DNA from: Maribacter sp. ACAM166
GTDB lineage: Bacteria > Bacteroidota > Bacteroidia > Flavobacteriales > Flavobacteriaceae
Reading direction: 5' to 3'
NCBI RefSeq assembly: GCF_005771495.1
Contig: NZ_VAUW01000003.1
Location: forward strand, 1-64,000
Length of the DNA stretch: 64,000 nt
Numbering within the stretch: position 1 is the first letter of the stretch; each line of letters starts with the position of its first letter. The position numbers and the translations under genes are program-made. This document shows positions 27,474 through 37,428 of this stretch, one piece after another. Under the pieces are notes generated by a model that was not told the DNA's origin, did not search any database, and worked only from the letters and a program-made list of their open reading frames with translations.

Positions 27474-28309
27474 GTTTATCTCGTTGTTGTCGATTGTTTG
27501 GGATAAGTAGACAAGCTATCTATCAAGGCGAAAAATGTTTTTTAAAAAGAGAACAAGAATTTTTGAAAAGCAAGAACTTGGTCAATGGTATTCGTAAGGA
27601 GATGCCAAGACTCGGTACCCCTAAGTTATATTACTTGCTCAAGGATGAATTTATGAAGAATAATATAAAAATAGTAAGGGATTCCCTGTTTAGATATTTA
27701 CATTCAGAATCCATTCTGATAAGGCCAGGGAAGAATTACGCCAAGACCACCAACTCTAACCATTGGCTTAGAAAGCACTCTAACCTAATGAAGGAAATCA
27801 AAGCTTCAAGACCTGAAGAATTCTTTGTTAGTGATAGTATATACATTAAAAGTAGGGAACGGATTCATTATCTATCACTAGTTACAGATGCCTATAGCAG
27901 AAAAATAATGGGCTATCGCCTTAGTGATGACATGAGTGCGGAGAACGTTGTAAAGGCAATAAAAATGGCAAACAACAATAGGTTGACCAATCAAAACCTA
28001 GTCAATCATTCCGATAGGGGATTGTAATATTGTTCGGCCGTATATCAAAAAGAGCTACAACAAAATAACGTTAGACCATCAATGACAGACGGAAATGAAT
28101 GTTACCAAAATACATTGGCCGAATGAATCAATGGCATGTTAAAATGGGAATTCTTGATATATTAATGTAGTAACCGGAAAGAATTAAAACAACTCATTTT
28201 GGAATCAATCGACGCATATAATAACAAAAGACCACATTTGAATCTCAATTATAAAACAATTAATTTTATACACAACAAAAAACCTGAGAAGCTAGCTTCT
28301 CAGGTCTAA
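27353..28309 (+). pseudogene. IS3 orfB transposase (DDE integrase core), broken by in-frame stops
   Basis: The frame reads an HTH_21-like region (RIRQEHRLSLSRCCRLFG, then PRLGTPKLYYLLKDEF) and an rve integrase core with FFVSDSIYIKS (first Asp), HSDRGL (second Asp) and the final NNKRPHLNLNYKT segment. TAA at 28025, TGA at 28124 and TAA at 28163 interrupt it without any frameshift. Restoring Gln, Arg and Gln at these sites gives the usual DRGLQYCS, LAERINGMLK and IYQCS-type readings. TGA at 27350 breaks the upstream frame in the same way. The longest stop-free piece starting at a Met is 27494-28027. Confidence 0.85.
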
Positions 28310-28327
28310 TATCAATCCTTTAATAAC

Positions 28328-28346
28328 TGTCAACCTATTTCAGGAC
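28328..28346. repeat. Right terminal inverted repeat of the IS3 remnant
   Basis: This repeat partners the left one at 27058-27076 and lies 21 nt before the end of the fasciclin gene, fixing where the element inserted. Confidence 0.75.
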
Positions 28347-28367
28347 GACTCATTCCAATTAATTTGA

Positions 28368-30239
28368 TTAATTACTTGTATTTGGAATCATTACTGTGTT
28401 TATGGCATGTATAACGCCATTATTGGCTTGAACATCAACTGCAATGATGCCAATACCTGAATTACCGGAACCATCAGTAATCGTTACATTGCCATCGGCA
28501 TCAATTGCAAAAGTCAACGTATCTCCCTCCAATGTATCTGGGGATTCTAATCCATCAGTTAAATCTCCTGAAACAATATTAGCGCCAGCAATTACATGAT
28601 GATAAAGAACAGCTGTTAACGCTTCACCTTCAGGAACTGCTGCCAATGCAGCAAAGGCATCATTCGTAGGTGCAAATACCGTAAAAGGAGCGGGGTCTGT
28701 TCCAGTTGGAGTGCTAAGTACACTAACGAAATCAGGCTGGCCTTCAGCGGTTAATGCTCCAGCCAATGAGCTGAAATTTGGGTCCGCTGTTGCGAAAGTA
28801 ACAACTGTTGGTAAGTCTATAACAGTATCAACAGCATGTATGATTCCATTGGTAGCAACGATATCAGCAGCAGCTACTGTACTTGCTCCGTTTAATTTAA
28901 CTCCATCATCTATATTGACATAAATGCTCAAATTATCACCGTCTGCGTTCGTAGCTAGCGTATTAAAATAGGTGTTCGATAGACTTGCAGCATTAGCAGC
29001 AGCTCCAGAAATTACGTGATTTGCTAAAATAGTATTAATGTCATTGTCTGAAGGATTCATGAAACCGTCAAAAGCTGAATTTAAAGGAGCGAAAACGGTA
29101 AAATCTGTATCTGTATCAGATAAAAGCGTGGTAAAAGTCGTGTTATTATTTGCTGTTAGAGCACCAACCAATGAAGTTAGATTAGGATTTGCAACAGCGT
29201 GGTCTACGATATTTGGTAATCCAATTACGGCATCTACAATATGTACTACTCCGTTAATTGCTTTGTTGTCTGCTGCGGTAACGGTTGAAGTTCTATTGAT
29301 TATAACACCATCTTCGATATTGATAAACATGCTCAAATTTGCACCATCAGGTCCAGCGGTGGAAAGTGAGGAAACATATCCTGTTGTTAGGTCAGTAGAA
29401 AGATTGGTGCCTGCCACTACATGATTTAATAATACCTGTGTAAGAACTGCAACAGGTACTTCATTAAGACTTGCAAAATCGTTTGCAATCAAAAACGCCT
29501 CAAAAGCGTCGTTTGTAGGTGCAAAAACAGTAAAAGGTCCGTCAATTGCTAAAACTGTAGGTAAGTCTCCATCAGCTGCAATTAATGCATCAACTAAAAT
29601 ACTTAAACTAGGTACTGAAATTGCTAAATCTGTAATAGAACTCAATAAAATATCACTTAAAGCGTCTAAAGCAGCTTGGGGAATTAAAACTTTATCAATC
29701 AAATGAACTACTCCGTTTTCAGTTACCACATCTGCTGTAGTTACCGTAGCTATTTCACCTGCAGCATCGGTGAATGTAACGCCGCTTGCCAAGCTAACTG
29801 TAAGCTTTTCACTTTGTAGTGTAGTTATGGTTTGACCTTCTGTCAATTCACTAGAACTTACTGCAGCACCAGAAACAACATGGTACGTTAAAATAGTGGC
29901 TAATAAATCTTGTAATTGCTCATTGTTGAAATCATCTAAGGAGTCAAATCCGTCTAGCCTAGCTAATAAATTTGTAAAGGCATCGTTTGTGGGGGCCAAA
30001 ACAGTAAATGGACCTGCTCCACTTAGTGCAGTGATTAGGTCGTTGTTTGCACTTTCATCGGCTTTTGTTAAAGCGGAGACCAGACTGCTAAGTGAGCTAG
30101 TCGCTTGAGCTGCTTCAACGATATTATCATCCTCCATAATTATTACAGGATCTTGGTTGTCATCATCGCTACACGATGCAGCAAAAACTAGCATTAGTGC
30201 CAATGCTGTAGATTTTAAAATTTTACTAAAGGTTTTCAT
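28368..30239 (-). CDS. Lipoprotein with four fasciclin (FAS1) domains
   Basis: The 623-residue protein has a signal peptide with a lipobox (LVFAASC, Cys about 23) followed by SDDDNQDP, the acidic stretch often seen in surface-exposed Bacteroidota lipoproteins. Four FAS1 domains follow at about 40-190, 195-345, 345-480 and 480-620. Each has the H1 motif (GPFTVLAPTNDAF, GPFTVFAPTNDAF, DFTVFAPLNSAF, PFTVFAPTNDAF) and a closing NGVVH/NGIIH plus ID-V segment. FAS1 domains mediate adhesion. The IS3 remnant begins 21 nt downstream of its stop codon and may have displaced the original terminator. Confidence 0.95.
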   Translation of the reverse strand: MKTFSKILKSTALALMLVFAASCSDDDNQDPVIIMEDDNIVEAAQATSSLSSLVSALTKADESANNDLITALSGAGPFTVLAPTNDAFTNLLARLDGFDSLDDFNNEQLQDLLATILTYHVVSGAAVSSSELTEGQTITTLQSEKLTVSLASGVTFTDAAGEIATVTTADVVTENGVVHLIDKVLIPQAALDALSDILLSSITDLAISVPSLSILVDALIAADGDLPTVLAIDGPFTVFAPTNDAFEAFLIANDFASLNEVPVAVLTQVLLNHVVAGTNLSTDLTTGYVSSLSTAGPDGANLSMFINIEDGVIINRTSTVTAADNKAINGVVHIVDAVIGLPNIVDHAVANPNLTSLVGALTANNNTTFTTLLSDTDTDFTVFAPLNSAFDGFMNPSDNDINTILANHVISGAAANAASLSNTYFNTLATNADGDNLSIYVNIDDGVKLNGASTVAAADIVATNGIIHAVDTVIDLPTVVTFATADPNFSSLAGALTAEGQPDFVSVLSTPTGTDPAPFTVFAPTNDAFAALAAVPEGEALTAVLYHHVIAGANIVSGDLTDGLESPDTLEGDTLTFAIDADGNVTITDGSGNSGIGIIAVDVQANNGVIHAINTVMIPNTSN

Positions 30240-30613
30240 GTTTATATGTTTAAGAATATTTAAATAAAACTAAACAAAATAAGAAACACAAAGATTAACG
30301 ATATGTTAAATAAAATTAGTTAATATACTGATAATATGAATAAATACGTCAATTTATATTGATTTGATAGGGGTTTGAAGTGTAGGGTAATAGAAATAAT
30401 GTTTATGAATATTTATTAAAAGTTTAACAAATATGTAATCATAAAATAAAATTTTAGTTGACTTTTACATACGAACATGCTATTTTTAAATAGTATCAGA
30501 AGGTGATTTTCGAAGGGCTCCTAATATTCTAAACAATCTGTAGTATTAATCTAACACCAATAAAAAGTCTTGGGGCTGTAATTTTGTATTTTTGTTGCGA
30601 CGAATATCGGATT
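30240..30613. other. Intergenic region between the fasciclin and mnmA genes
   Basis: This divergent 374-bp gap has no protein-like frame. On the plus strand, TTG (30458-30460), a 20-nt spacer and TATTTTTA (30481-30488) come close to a Bacteroidota promoter. Two exact -7 boxes lie nearer mnmA. The minus-strand half upstream of the fasciclin gene is very AT-rich with no exact TAnnTTTG seen. Confidence 0.45.
30579..30594 (+). promoter_or_regulatory. Adjacent pair of -7-type boxes before mnmA
   Basis: TAATTTTG and TATTTTTG follow each other directly, both exact TAnnTTTG matches. The second ends 19 nt before the mnmA ATG. No -33 TTTG is found at standard distance. Confidence 0.45.
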
Positions 30614-31804
30614 ATGAAAAAAGTAGTAATAGGACTTTCTGGTGGTGTAGATTCAAGTGTTGCCGCATACTTGCTAAAAGAACAAGGTTATGACGTTATT
30701 GGCCTGTTTATGAAAAACTGGCATGATGACTCGGTTACAATATCTGAAGAATGCCCTTGGTTAGAAGATAGTAATGACGCACTTATTGTTGCCGAGAAAT
30801 TAGGTATACCCTTTCAAACAGTTGATTTAAGTGTTGAGTATAAGGAGCGTATCGTTGATTATATGTTCAGAGAATATAAAATGGGGCGTACCCCTAATCC
30901 CGATGTTCTTTGTAATCGGGAGATAAAATTTGATGTGTTCCTTAAAATAGCATTACAATTAGGGGCTGATTTTGTAGCGACTGGACATTATTGTAGAAAA
31001 GGGACGTTACATAATTTACATGGAACAGAAACATATCAATTATTAGCTGGTAAGGATGATAATAAAGATCAATCCTATTTCTTATGTCAATTATCACAAC
31101 AACAGTTGGCTAAAACTTTATTCCCGATAGGAGAGTTGACCAAACCGCAAGTAAGAGAAATTGCTGCTGAAATGAACTTAATTACTGCGGATAAAAAAGA
31201 TTCTCAAGGCTTATGTTTTATCGGAAAGGTTCGCCTTCCCGAATTTTTGCAACAACAATTGAAACCCAAAACAGGAAAAATTGTAGAGGTTCCTGCGGCT
31301 TTTGGTACATATAAAAGGGCTACTCCTACATTTTCCAATAAGGAAATTGAGCTTGAATTTTTTGCAGAAAAACCAGCTTACACTATTAATGACGGTAAGG
31401 TTGTGGGAGAACACCAAGGAGCACATTATTTCACAAAAGGTCAACGTAAAGGTTTACATGTAGGCGGTACGAAAGAGCCTTTATTTGTCATAGATACGGA
31501 TGTTAAGGAGAATGTTATTTATACAGGTCAAGGTAAGTCGCACCCTGGGTTGTATAGACGAACCTTGTTCGTGAATGAACAAGAAATACATTGGGTACGC
31601 ACTGATTTATCTTTAAAAAGCGATGAAACCTTAAAGGTTAAGGCACGTATACGATATAGGCAAGCATTACAGGATGCTATACTTTATAAGGTTGAAGGTA
31701 GAATTTATGTTGATTTTAGAGAAATGCAATCTGCAATTACCGAAGGGCAGTTCGTTGCATGGTATTTAGATGATGAACTTATCGGTTCTGGTGTAATTTC
31801 TTAA
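30614..31804 (+). CDS. mnmA: tRNA-specific 2-thiouridylase MnmA
   Basis: MnmA thiolates U34 of tRNA(Lys/Glu/Gln). The 396-residue protein has the PP-loop [15 protein letters not shown] at residues 7-21, the catalytic cysteines in [12 protein letters not shown] (Cys100) and QGLCFIGK (Cys201), the ATGHYCRK motif, and the C-terminal barrel with [12 protein letters not shown] [14 protein letters not shown] chose the ATG at 30614 because the open frame upstream (to 30584) would run through a -7 box and is not conserved in style. The family identity is secure. Confidence 0.97.
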   Translation: MKKVVIGLSGGVDSSVAAYLLKEQGYDVIGLFMKNWHDDSVTISEECPWLEDSNDALIVAEKLGIPFQTVDLSVEYKERIVDYMFREYKMGRTPNPDVLCNREIKFDVFLKIALQLGADFVATGHYCRKGTLHNLHGTETYQLLAGKDDNKDQSYFLCQLSQQQLAKTLFPIGELTKPQVREIAAEMNLITADKKDSQGLCFIGKVRLPEFLQQQLKPKTGKIVEVPAAFGTYKRATPTFSNKEIELEFFAEKPAYTINDGKVVGEHQGAHYFTKGQRKGLHVGGTKEPLFVIDTDVKENVIYTGQGKSHPGLYRRTLFVNEQEIHWVRTDLSLKSDETLKVKARIRYRQALQDAILYKVEGRIYVDFREMQSAITEGQFVAWYLDDELIGSGVIS

Positions 31805-31872
31805 TTTAGGGAAAACGTTTCTAAAACTTTCTTTTAGGCTTATTTTAAAAGTCACGTATTTAATATTTTCTC

Positions 31873-32814
31873 ATGCAGAATAGAATCACAGAACTTTTCA
31901 ATATTGAATTTCCAATAGTTCAAGGTGGTATGGTATGGACCAGTGGTTGGCGTTTGGCTAGCGCAGTTTCCAATAGCGGAGGTTTAGGTGTTATTGGTGC
32001 TGGTAGTATGTACCCTGATGTTTTACGTGAGCATATTCAAAAATGTAAAAAAGCTACTTCAAACCCTTTTGCGGTAAATATTCCTATGCTTTATCCTGAC
32101 ATTGATAAGCTTATGGATATTATTATTGATGAGGATGTGAAGATTGTCATAACCTCCGCAGGTAATCCAAAGACTTGGACCTCTTTTTTAAAAGATAAAG
32201 GGATAACGGTTGTACATGTGGTCAGCAGTTTGAAATTTGCTATAAAAGCACAAGATGCTGGTGTCGATGCCATAGTCGCAGAAGGCTTTGAAGCTGGTGG
32301 ACATAATGGTCGAGATGAAACAACTACGTTCGTTTTAATTCCTGCCGTACGAGAAAAAATACAAATCCCTTTAATCGCTGCAGGAGGAATTGCTACTGGT
32401 AAAGCTATGCTAGCTGCTATGGTTCTTGGGGCCGATGGTGTGCAAGTAGGCAGCAGGTTCGTAGCAACTTTAGAAGCTTCGAATCATATTAATTTCAAGG
32501 AAAGGGTTGTTGCTTCACAAGAAGGAGATACCCTTTTGACGTTAAAAGAACTCGCCCCTGTGCGATTATTAAAAAACAAATTCTTTCAAGAGGTTCAAAG
32601 TGCGTATCTGAGATGTGCGTCTACCGAAGAATTAAAATTAATTTTAGGTCGTGGCAGAGCTAAAAAAGGAATGTTTTTAGGTGATATGGAAGATGGCGAG
32701 CTAGAAATAGGTCAAGTATCTGCATTGATTCATGACATACAACCAGCTGGCCAAATAATAAAAGAGATGATGAATGAATTTAATCTAAGAAAAGATGAAC
32801 TATTCAGATTGTAG
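31873..32814 (+). CDS. Nitronate monooxygenase family flavoprotein
   Basis: The 313-residue TIM-barrel FMN protein has the family's motifs: FPIVQGGMVWTSGWRLASAV, GGLGVIGAGSM, EGFEAGGHNGRDE, IAAGGIATGKAM and GADGVQVGSRF. It oxidises propionate-3-nitronate or related nitronates in studied members; the FabK enoyl reductase is a close relative and cannot be fully excluded. It may share a transcript with mnmA (68-nt gap). Its stop codon is separated from the convergent stop by only 1 nt. Confidence 0.88.
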   Translation: MQNRITELFNIEFPIVQGGMVWTSGWRLASAVSNSGGLGVIGAGSMYPDVLREHIQKCKKATSNPFAVNIPMLYPDIDKLMDIIIDEDVKIVITSAGNPKTWTSFLKDKGITVVHVVSSLKFAIKAQDAGVDAIVAEGFEAGGHNGRDETTTFVLIPAVREKIQIPLIAAGGIATGKAMLAAMVLGADGVQVGSRFVATLEASNHINFKERVVASQEGDTLLTLKELAPVRLLKNKFFQEVQSAYLRCASTEELKLILGRGRAKKGMFLGDMEDGELEIGQVSALIHDIQPAGQIIKEMMNEFNLRKDELFRL

Positions 32815-32815
32815 A

Positions 32816-35800
32816 TTAAACTCCTTCTCCTTCAATTACTGCTTTTTTGTTTTTCAAACTTCCTAAATACTCCATTAAATCACGCAATTCTCTTCTAGAA
32901 ATCATTCGTCCCATTGCAGGCATTGCAGACATTGAGTTTTCCCTTTTAGCAATTCTTCTTAAGGGGATTTCCAAAGGTTCAGCCTCAGATGTTCGTAATA
33001 ATAAATCATTCTTGCGCTCTTCAATTAAAACGCCTTGTACTTTTTGACCATCTGTTAAGGTAATTGTTACAGAACCATACCCTGGTGCAAGTCTGGCACT
33101 AGGTTCTATAAGTGCTTCCAATAATTGCTTTCTGTTTAAGATATTGGCGATATTATCTAATGCTGGACCAACTTCTCCACCAGACCCATCTACCGCGTGA
33201 CATCGAACACATTGCGCCGTAGGGTTATTATTGAATACAGTTCTACCAGCCCACCAGCTACCACCATAAAGAGTTTCTTGAAAAGAATCGGCCGAATAAC
33301 CGGCTTTTTTAAGTTTATCTAATCGGGCAATCAATTTAGGGTTTTCGGTTGCCTTTACAGCTTCCATAAGATCCAATAATATTCCTTGTCCTAATTGGTC
33401 TTTACTTGCTTTATCAATTAGGCTTGCTAAAATGGCATTGCTGTTTTCGACAGGAAGGTCACCTAAAACATTTAACATTCGCTGTTGTTCAGAAACTGAA
33501 CCTTTCTTAAAAATAGGTCCTACGATTGTAGGTAGTTTTTCTTTGGGAAGATTTAATTTGCCCAATAGACCGACAGCAGCAGTTCTAACTTGTTCATTAG
33601 AATCTTGCATACCAGTAATCATAGCAGTCTCCATTTTATCAAAGCTTACTTGTCCTAAAGTGTTTAGAAGCGATGCCCTTACTTCTGGAGATTTACTGGT
33701 TTTGAATATTCTGTATAAATCATCATTGTAGTTATTTATGCCTAAGGCACTTATAGTTTTAGAGATACCTATTAATAGTTCAGGATTCCGGTCTTCTAGA
33801 AAAATGGGAATATCCTTTTCAATTTTATTTTGTAATTGATTTCCCTCCCGTAAAACTTCACCTCTATACCTGCCATCTACACGGTCTAAAAGAGAAGGGT
33901 TGTTCCATGTTCCTAATGCTGCAAGTGCTTCGCCACGTAAATTATTGGCAACACTTTTCCTTTTTGAAAAATTTATAAGTAAATCCAATTCCTTTTCTCC
34001 GCCAACACGCAAGGCAGCATTAATAGCTCTTCTTAGTAAAGGCTCTGATGTATACCCTTTATTCTCAAGTGTTGCAGCCAAAGCAGGTAAAGCATTTTCA
34101 ATCGACAGATCATCATTGATTGCTCTAGCTGTTTCTGTAACGATATATTCATCTTTATCAGACAAAAAGGCCGAGATGTTCGCTTCTTGTAATTTTCTTA
34201 ATATAAGAACTGCAGCAAGGCGTAAGCTTCTATTTTCATTATCGGAAAGTGCTAGAATAGGTGCTGTTTTGCCAATTCTGGATAATGCCAAAACTGCAGC
34301 ATGCCTTAAGTATAAGTCTTTGTCATCATTGGCAACAATCATATCTAATAATGGTTCAATTGCTTTTTCGTATTTCAATCTACCCAACGCTTGTGCTGCG
34401 AAAAATTTGACCCTATCATTTTCGTGTGTGATAAGGGAAATTAAACTATCGGCTGCTGCTTCATACCTTAAATCTCCTAAAACCTTGGCGCTCTGTGCGA
34501 TGATTTCAGGATCACTATCATTTAATAATTTTAGTAAAGGTTCCGCATCGTCGTTATTATTAGCTGCGATCTGTCCTATACCCCAAATGGCATGAATACG
34601 TGCAAACTGATTTTCTTCTTCTGTAAGTACCTTTTTTAAAGCTCTATAACCCCAAAATGTTCTCTTTGCCAATTCGAACTGTGCTTTTTGGCGTATTCTC
34701 ATATCACCGTAGCTTAGAAGTTTTACTAAATTATCGGTATCGTCTTCCTTATAGTTGTGGGTCATCAATCGTTGGGTTTCCAATCGCTCTTGCTCGAGGT
34801 CATTGGCGCTCTCTGTAACATCTAACTTCCAAACCCTACCATAATTCTTACTCCCCCATCCATTGACCCAGTCAGCGAGGTATAAAGCTCCATCAGGACC
34901 GAAATCGATTCCTGTTGGTAAAACTCCTGATAAAATAGATTCATCCGTATTCAATTCAAAAGAAGCTCCTTTAGGTTTTAAATCAAAAGCCCATATATGT
35001 GAACGAGTAGGGTCGCCGACGAATTCCACCAAAAAGAATTTATCCATCCATTTTTTTCCTAAAGCAGTACCAGGGTTGTATTGCATACCTGTCGGTCCAT
35101 TATGAAAATTCTGAATAGGAGGCATAATATAGGCCGCCTGACCTTCCCAACGCGGAAGAAATAATTTCTCATCCATCCAAACATTATAGCCGTTGTTCTT
35201 AGGGTCTGTATATTTCCCATACTGCCAATTAGAACGCCAACCTGCATCGGATCCTTCAACAATATGAACTAATCTTTCACTTTCACCTTTATGGTCACCG
35301 TCATTATCAGAGGAAATAATATTTCCGTAGGCATCAAAAACGAACTCATGTGTATTACGAAGTCCGTGGGCAAATACTTCAAAATTAGAACCATCAGGAT
35401 TACTTCTTACAATAATCCCTTCATTTGGATATTTATGATTTTCACCGTCAACAGTCGTAATATTTGCTCCAATATCGCCAATACCCCAGTAAATTTTTCC
35501 ATCAGGGCCTTCAATAGCGCCAGACATACCATGGCCACTAAAACCAATATGCACTGCAAACCCTGTAGCAATACTTGTTTTTTTATCTAAAATTTTATCA
35601 CCGTTAGTATCCCTCAATCGATACATACCCGGACCAATACCTACAAATACATCTTCATCTCGAACCAAAAGGGCACCTGCTTGATCGTTGATTTCGTCAT
35701 TGAAATCATTTAGTATTTGTGTAGAGATATCGGCTATTCCATCATTATCCGTATCCTCTAACATCCAAATTTCATCTTGTTCAACGGTAAGGTCATGCCA

Positions 35801-36241
35801 ATCATGAATACTGTCATTGTTTAAATCTGGAAACCACTCATTTTCCTTGCTTAGTTCGGGTGCAAATGTTTTGTGTAAAAACGCCCTTCGTTCTTCAACT
35901 GATTCCAAGGCAATCGATTCGGTCATCCAATCTCTATGGCCTCGAATATCAAATTCTGAATTTTTATTTCTGTTTGAACGTGTAATGTAAACGTTACCTT
36001 CATCATCTATGTCCATTGCGATTGGGTCAGGCGCCAAGGAGTCTGAAGCCCAGAGGCTTAATTTTAAGCCATCTGCAACTTTTGCAGAAACACTTTCTCT
36101 AGCCAGTTTCGCCATTTCAAGTAGCGCAGTGCTATCTTGTTCGATGGTTAAAGGAATTTCAATTGGTGTTTTTTGTTCGCAGGAAAAAGTCAAAAGACAT
36201 AGGGGAAGAATACCTAGAAGTAACTTTTGAAATGATGTCAT
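32816..36241 (-). CDS. Large lipoprotein: sugar dehydrogenase-like, HEAT repeats and c-type heme domain
   Basis: The 1141-residue protein has a lipobox (CLLTFSC). The N-terminal half (about 45-480) is a beta-propeller of the PVC-type 'membrane-bound dehydrogenase' family, with repeated motifs such as DGKIYWGIGDIGAN and DFGPDGALYLADWVNGW. HEAT-like repeats follow (about 500-960, AHAIWGIGQIAAN, RHAAVLALSRIG). A C-terminal heme-binding domain has CVRCH, then PALDNIANIL and a distal Met (MSAMPAMGRM). The usual prediction is oxidation of a sugar-type substrate with electron transfer to the heme. This is inferred from architecture; the substrate is unknown. The DUF1080 gene lies divergently next to it. 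Confidence 0.88.
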   Translation of the reverse strand: MTSFQKLLLGILPLCLLTFSCEQKTPIEIPLTIEQDSTALLEMAKLARESVSAKVADGLKLSLWASDSLAPDPIAMDIDDEGNVYITRSNRNKNSEFDIRGHRDWMTESIALESVEERRAFLHKTFAPELSKENEWFPDLNNDSIHDWHDLTVEQDEIWMLEDTDNDGIADISTQILNDFNDEINDQAGALLVRDEDVFVGIGPGMYRLRDTNGDKILDKKTSIATGFAVHIGFSGHGMSGAIEGPDGKIYWGIGDIGANITTVDGENHKYPNEGIIVRSNPDGSNFEVFAHGLRNTHEFVFDAYGNIISSDNDGDHKGESERLVHIVEGSDAGWRSNWQYGKYTDPKNNGYNVWMDEKLFLPRWEGQAAYIMPPIQNFHNGPTGMQYNPGTALGKKWMDKFFLVEFVGDPTRSHIWAFDLKPKGASFELNTDESILSGVLPTGIDFGPDGALYLADWVNGWGSKNYGRVWKLDVTESANDLEQERLETQRLMTHNYKEDDTDNLVKLLSYGDMRIRQKAQFELAKRTFWGYRALKKVLTEEENQFARIHAIWGIGQIAANNNDDAEPLLKLLNDSDPEIIAQSAKVLGDLRYEAAADSLISLITHENDRVKFFAAQALGRLKYEKAIEPLLDMIVANDDKDLYLRHAAVLALSRIGKTAPILALSDNENRSLRLAAVLILRKLQEANISAFLSDKDEYIVTETARAINDDLSIENALPALAATLENKGYTSEPLLRRAINAALRVGGEKELDLLINFSKRKSVANNLRGEALAALGTWNNPSLLDRVDGRYRGEVLREGNQLQNKIEKDIPIFLEDRNPELLIGISKTISALGINNYNDDLYRIFKTSKSPEVRASLLNTLGQVSFDKMETAMITGMQDSNEQVRTAAVGLLGKLNLPKEKLPTIVGPIFKKGSVSEQQRMLNVLGDLPVENSNAILASLIDKASKDQLGQGILLDLMEAVKATENPKLIARLDKLKKAGYSADSFQETLYGGSWWAGRTVFNNNPTAQCVRCHAVDGSGGEVGPALDNIANILNRKQLLEALIEPSARLAPGYGSVTITLTDGQKVQGVLIEERKNDLLLRTSEAEPLEIPLRRIAKRENSMSAMPAMGRMISRRELRDLMEYLGSLKNKKAVIEGEGV

Positions 36242-36439
36242 GTTAAGATTTGAAAGGATTAGGCTTTAAATGTAACCATTATTGTAATTAATCAGTAATC
36301 AAAATCACTTGTAGTTTTATTATTAACATCATATTTAAAATACTGTATTTTTTTGATTTTGATAGGATTTAGTTCGTCTAGTGGAAACAGTATTTTAAAA
36401 CTTCCATTATATTTGAAAGCACATCAAATATATAATACT

Positions 36440-37378
36440 ATGAATACGATAAAAATAACTTTTGTTCTTCTTTTTCTTGCTGCTATTAATGTGAATGTTT
36501 TAGTTGCTCAAGAAGGGCATCCTTTAGAAGGGAAATGGAATTTAACGATTGATCAAGAAGGAGAAAAATTACCATCATGGCTAGAAATTAGACATTCTGG
36601 TACAAACATATTAATTGGTAGGTTCACATATGCATTCGGAAGTGCACGACCTATAGCTGAAGTAAAGAAATATGGAGACATTTTTTCATTTGAAATTCCG
36701 CCACAATGGGAACCTGGTGCTACCAATATGGAGTTTGAAGGAAAAATTGTGGGTGACGGACTTGAAGGTACCATGATTTATGTTGATGGTAAAACCTATA
36801 ACTGGACCGCTACCAAATCACCTAAATTGCCATTTTATACAAACCCTAAGGAGGGCAAGTCAATATCTGTATTTAATGGTAAAAATTTAAATGGATGGGA
36901 TGTAAAACCTAATAATCAATGGGAAGTTGTTGATGGAATACTGACAAGTCCAAAACCTGGAGTAAACCTGATATCAGAAAAAAAATTCAAAGATTTTAAA
37001 CTTCATGCAGAATTTCGTTATCCAGAAGGGAGTAATAGCGGATTGTATTTGAGAGGTCGTTATGAAGTACAGATAGCAGATAATATTGGTTTAGATGCTT
37101 CTTCTATATATTTCGGAGGAGTGTATGGACTTCTTTCACCTAGTGAGAATGTAGCTATGAAAGCTGGAGAGTGGCAAACGTATGATATAACTTTAATTGG
37201 TAGACGTGTAACTATTGTTGCAAACGGAAAGACCATTATTTCAAACCAGAATATTGATGGTATGACAGGTGGTGCTTTGGATAATAATGAAGCTGAAGCA
37301 GGCCCAATTATGATTCAAGGAGACCATGGTACTGTAGAATTCAGGAAATTAGAAATGATTCCTTTAACAAAAGGATAG
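36440..37378 (+). CDS. DUF1080 protein (3-keto-disaccharide hydrolase family), secreted
   Basis: The ATG at 36440 gives a 312-residue protein with a signal peptide (ITFVLLFLAAINVNVLVAQ). A small N-terminal beta-domain (about 25-120) is followed by the concanavalin-like DUF1080 fold, with FNGKNLNGWDV, WEVVDGILTSP, FKLHAEFRYPEGSNSGLYL and a C-terminal EFRKLEM. DUF1080 proteins include 3-keto-glycoside hydrolases/lyases acting after a C3 oxidation. The frame is open upstream to 36353 but that extension lacks a signal and looks unreal. It is divergent to the dehydrogenase/cytochrome gene. Confidence 0.9.
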   Translation: MNTIKITFVLLFLAAINVNVLVAQEGHPLEGKWNLTIDQEGEKLPSWLEIRHSGTNILIGRFTYAFGSARPIAEVKKYGDIFSFEIPPQWEPGATNMEFEGKIVGDGLEGTMIYVDGKTYNWTATKSPKLPFYTNPKEGKSISVFNGKNLNGWDVKPNNQWEVVDGILTSPKPGVNLISEKKFKDFKLHAEFRYPEGSNSGLYLRGRYEVQIADNIGLDASSIYFGGVYGLLSPSENVAMKAGEWQTYDITLIGRRVTIVANGKTIISNQNIDGMTGGALDNNEAEAGPIMIQGDHGTVEFRKLEMIPLTKG

Positions 37379-37393
37379 TCGAAGTTAACATTA

Positions 37394-37423
37394 AAAAAAG
37401 CCTCCAAATTTGGAGGCTTTTTT
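37394..37423. terminator. Bidirectional terminator between DUF1080 and DUF2007
   Basis: This is a 30-nt perfect palindrome, AAAAAAGCCTCCAAA with TTTGGAGGCTTTTTT, with A/T tracts on both strands. It serves both convergent genes. Confidence 0.9.
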
Positions 37424-37428
37424 AGTTT

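Larger units (their letters stand above)
27058..28346 (+). mobile_element. Degenerate IS3-family insertion sequence
   Basis: The element is about 1.29 kb, a normal IS3 size. Its ends are imperfect inverted repeats: GTCCATAAATAAGTTGACA at 27058-27076 and, read inwards, GTCCTGAAATAGGTTGACA from 28346 to 28328 (16 of 19 identical). Inside are the remains of orfA and orfB in different, overlapping frames, as in active IS3 elements that use a -1 frameshift. Both frames contain stop codons and orfA also has a +1 shift at a G run, so the copy cannot transpose itself. No clear target duplication is visible outside the repeats. Confidence 0.85.

Noticed and set aside
28711..30108. Several open frames opposite the fasciclin gene
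   Set aside because: They lie antisense to an intact four-domain FAS1 lipoprotein and read as low-complexity shadows of its repeats.
33900..34595. Long open frame opposite the HEAT-repeat gene (231 codons)
   Set aside because: The opposite strand encodes a clear 1141-residue protein with a lipobox and heme motif. The antisense reading is rich in serine, leucine and alanine, as expected from the reverse of HEAT repeats, and matches no domain.
36353..36439. Upstream extension of the DUF1080 gene
   Set aside because: The extra 29 residues lack conservation and would place a soluble stretch before a clean signal peptide starting at the ATG at 36440.
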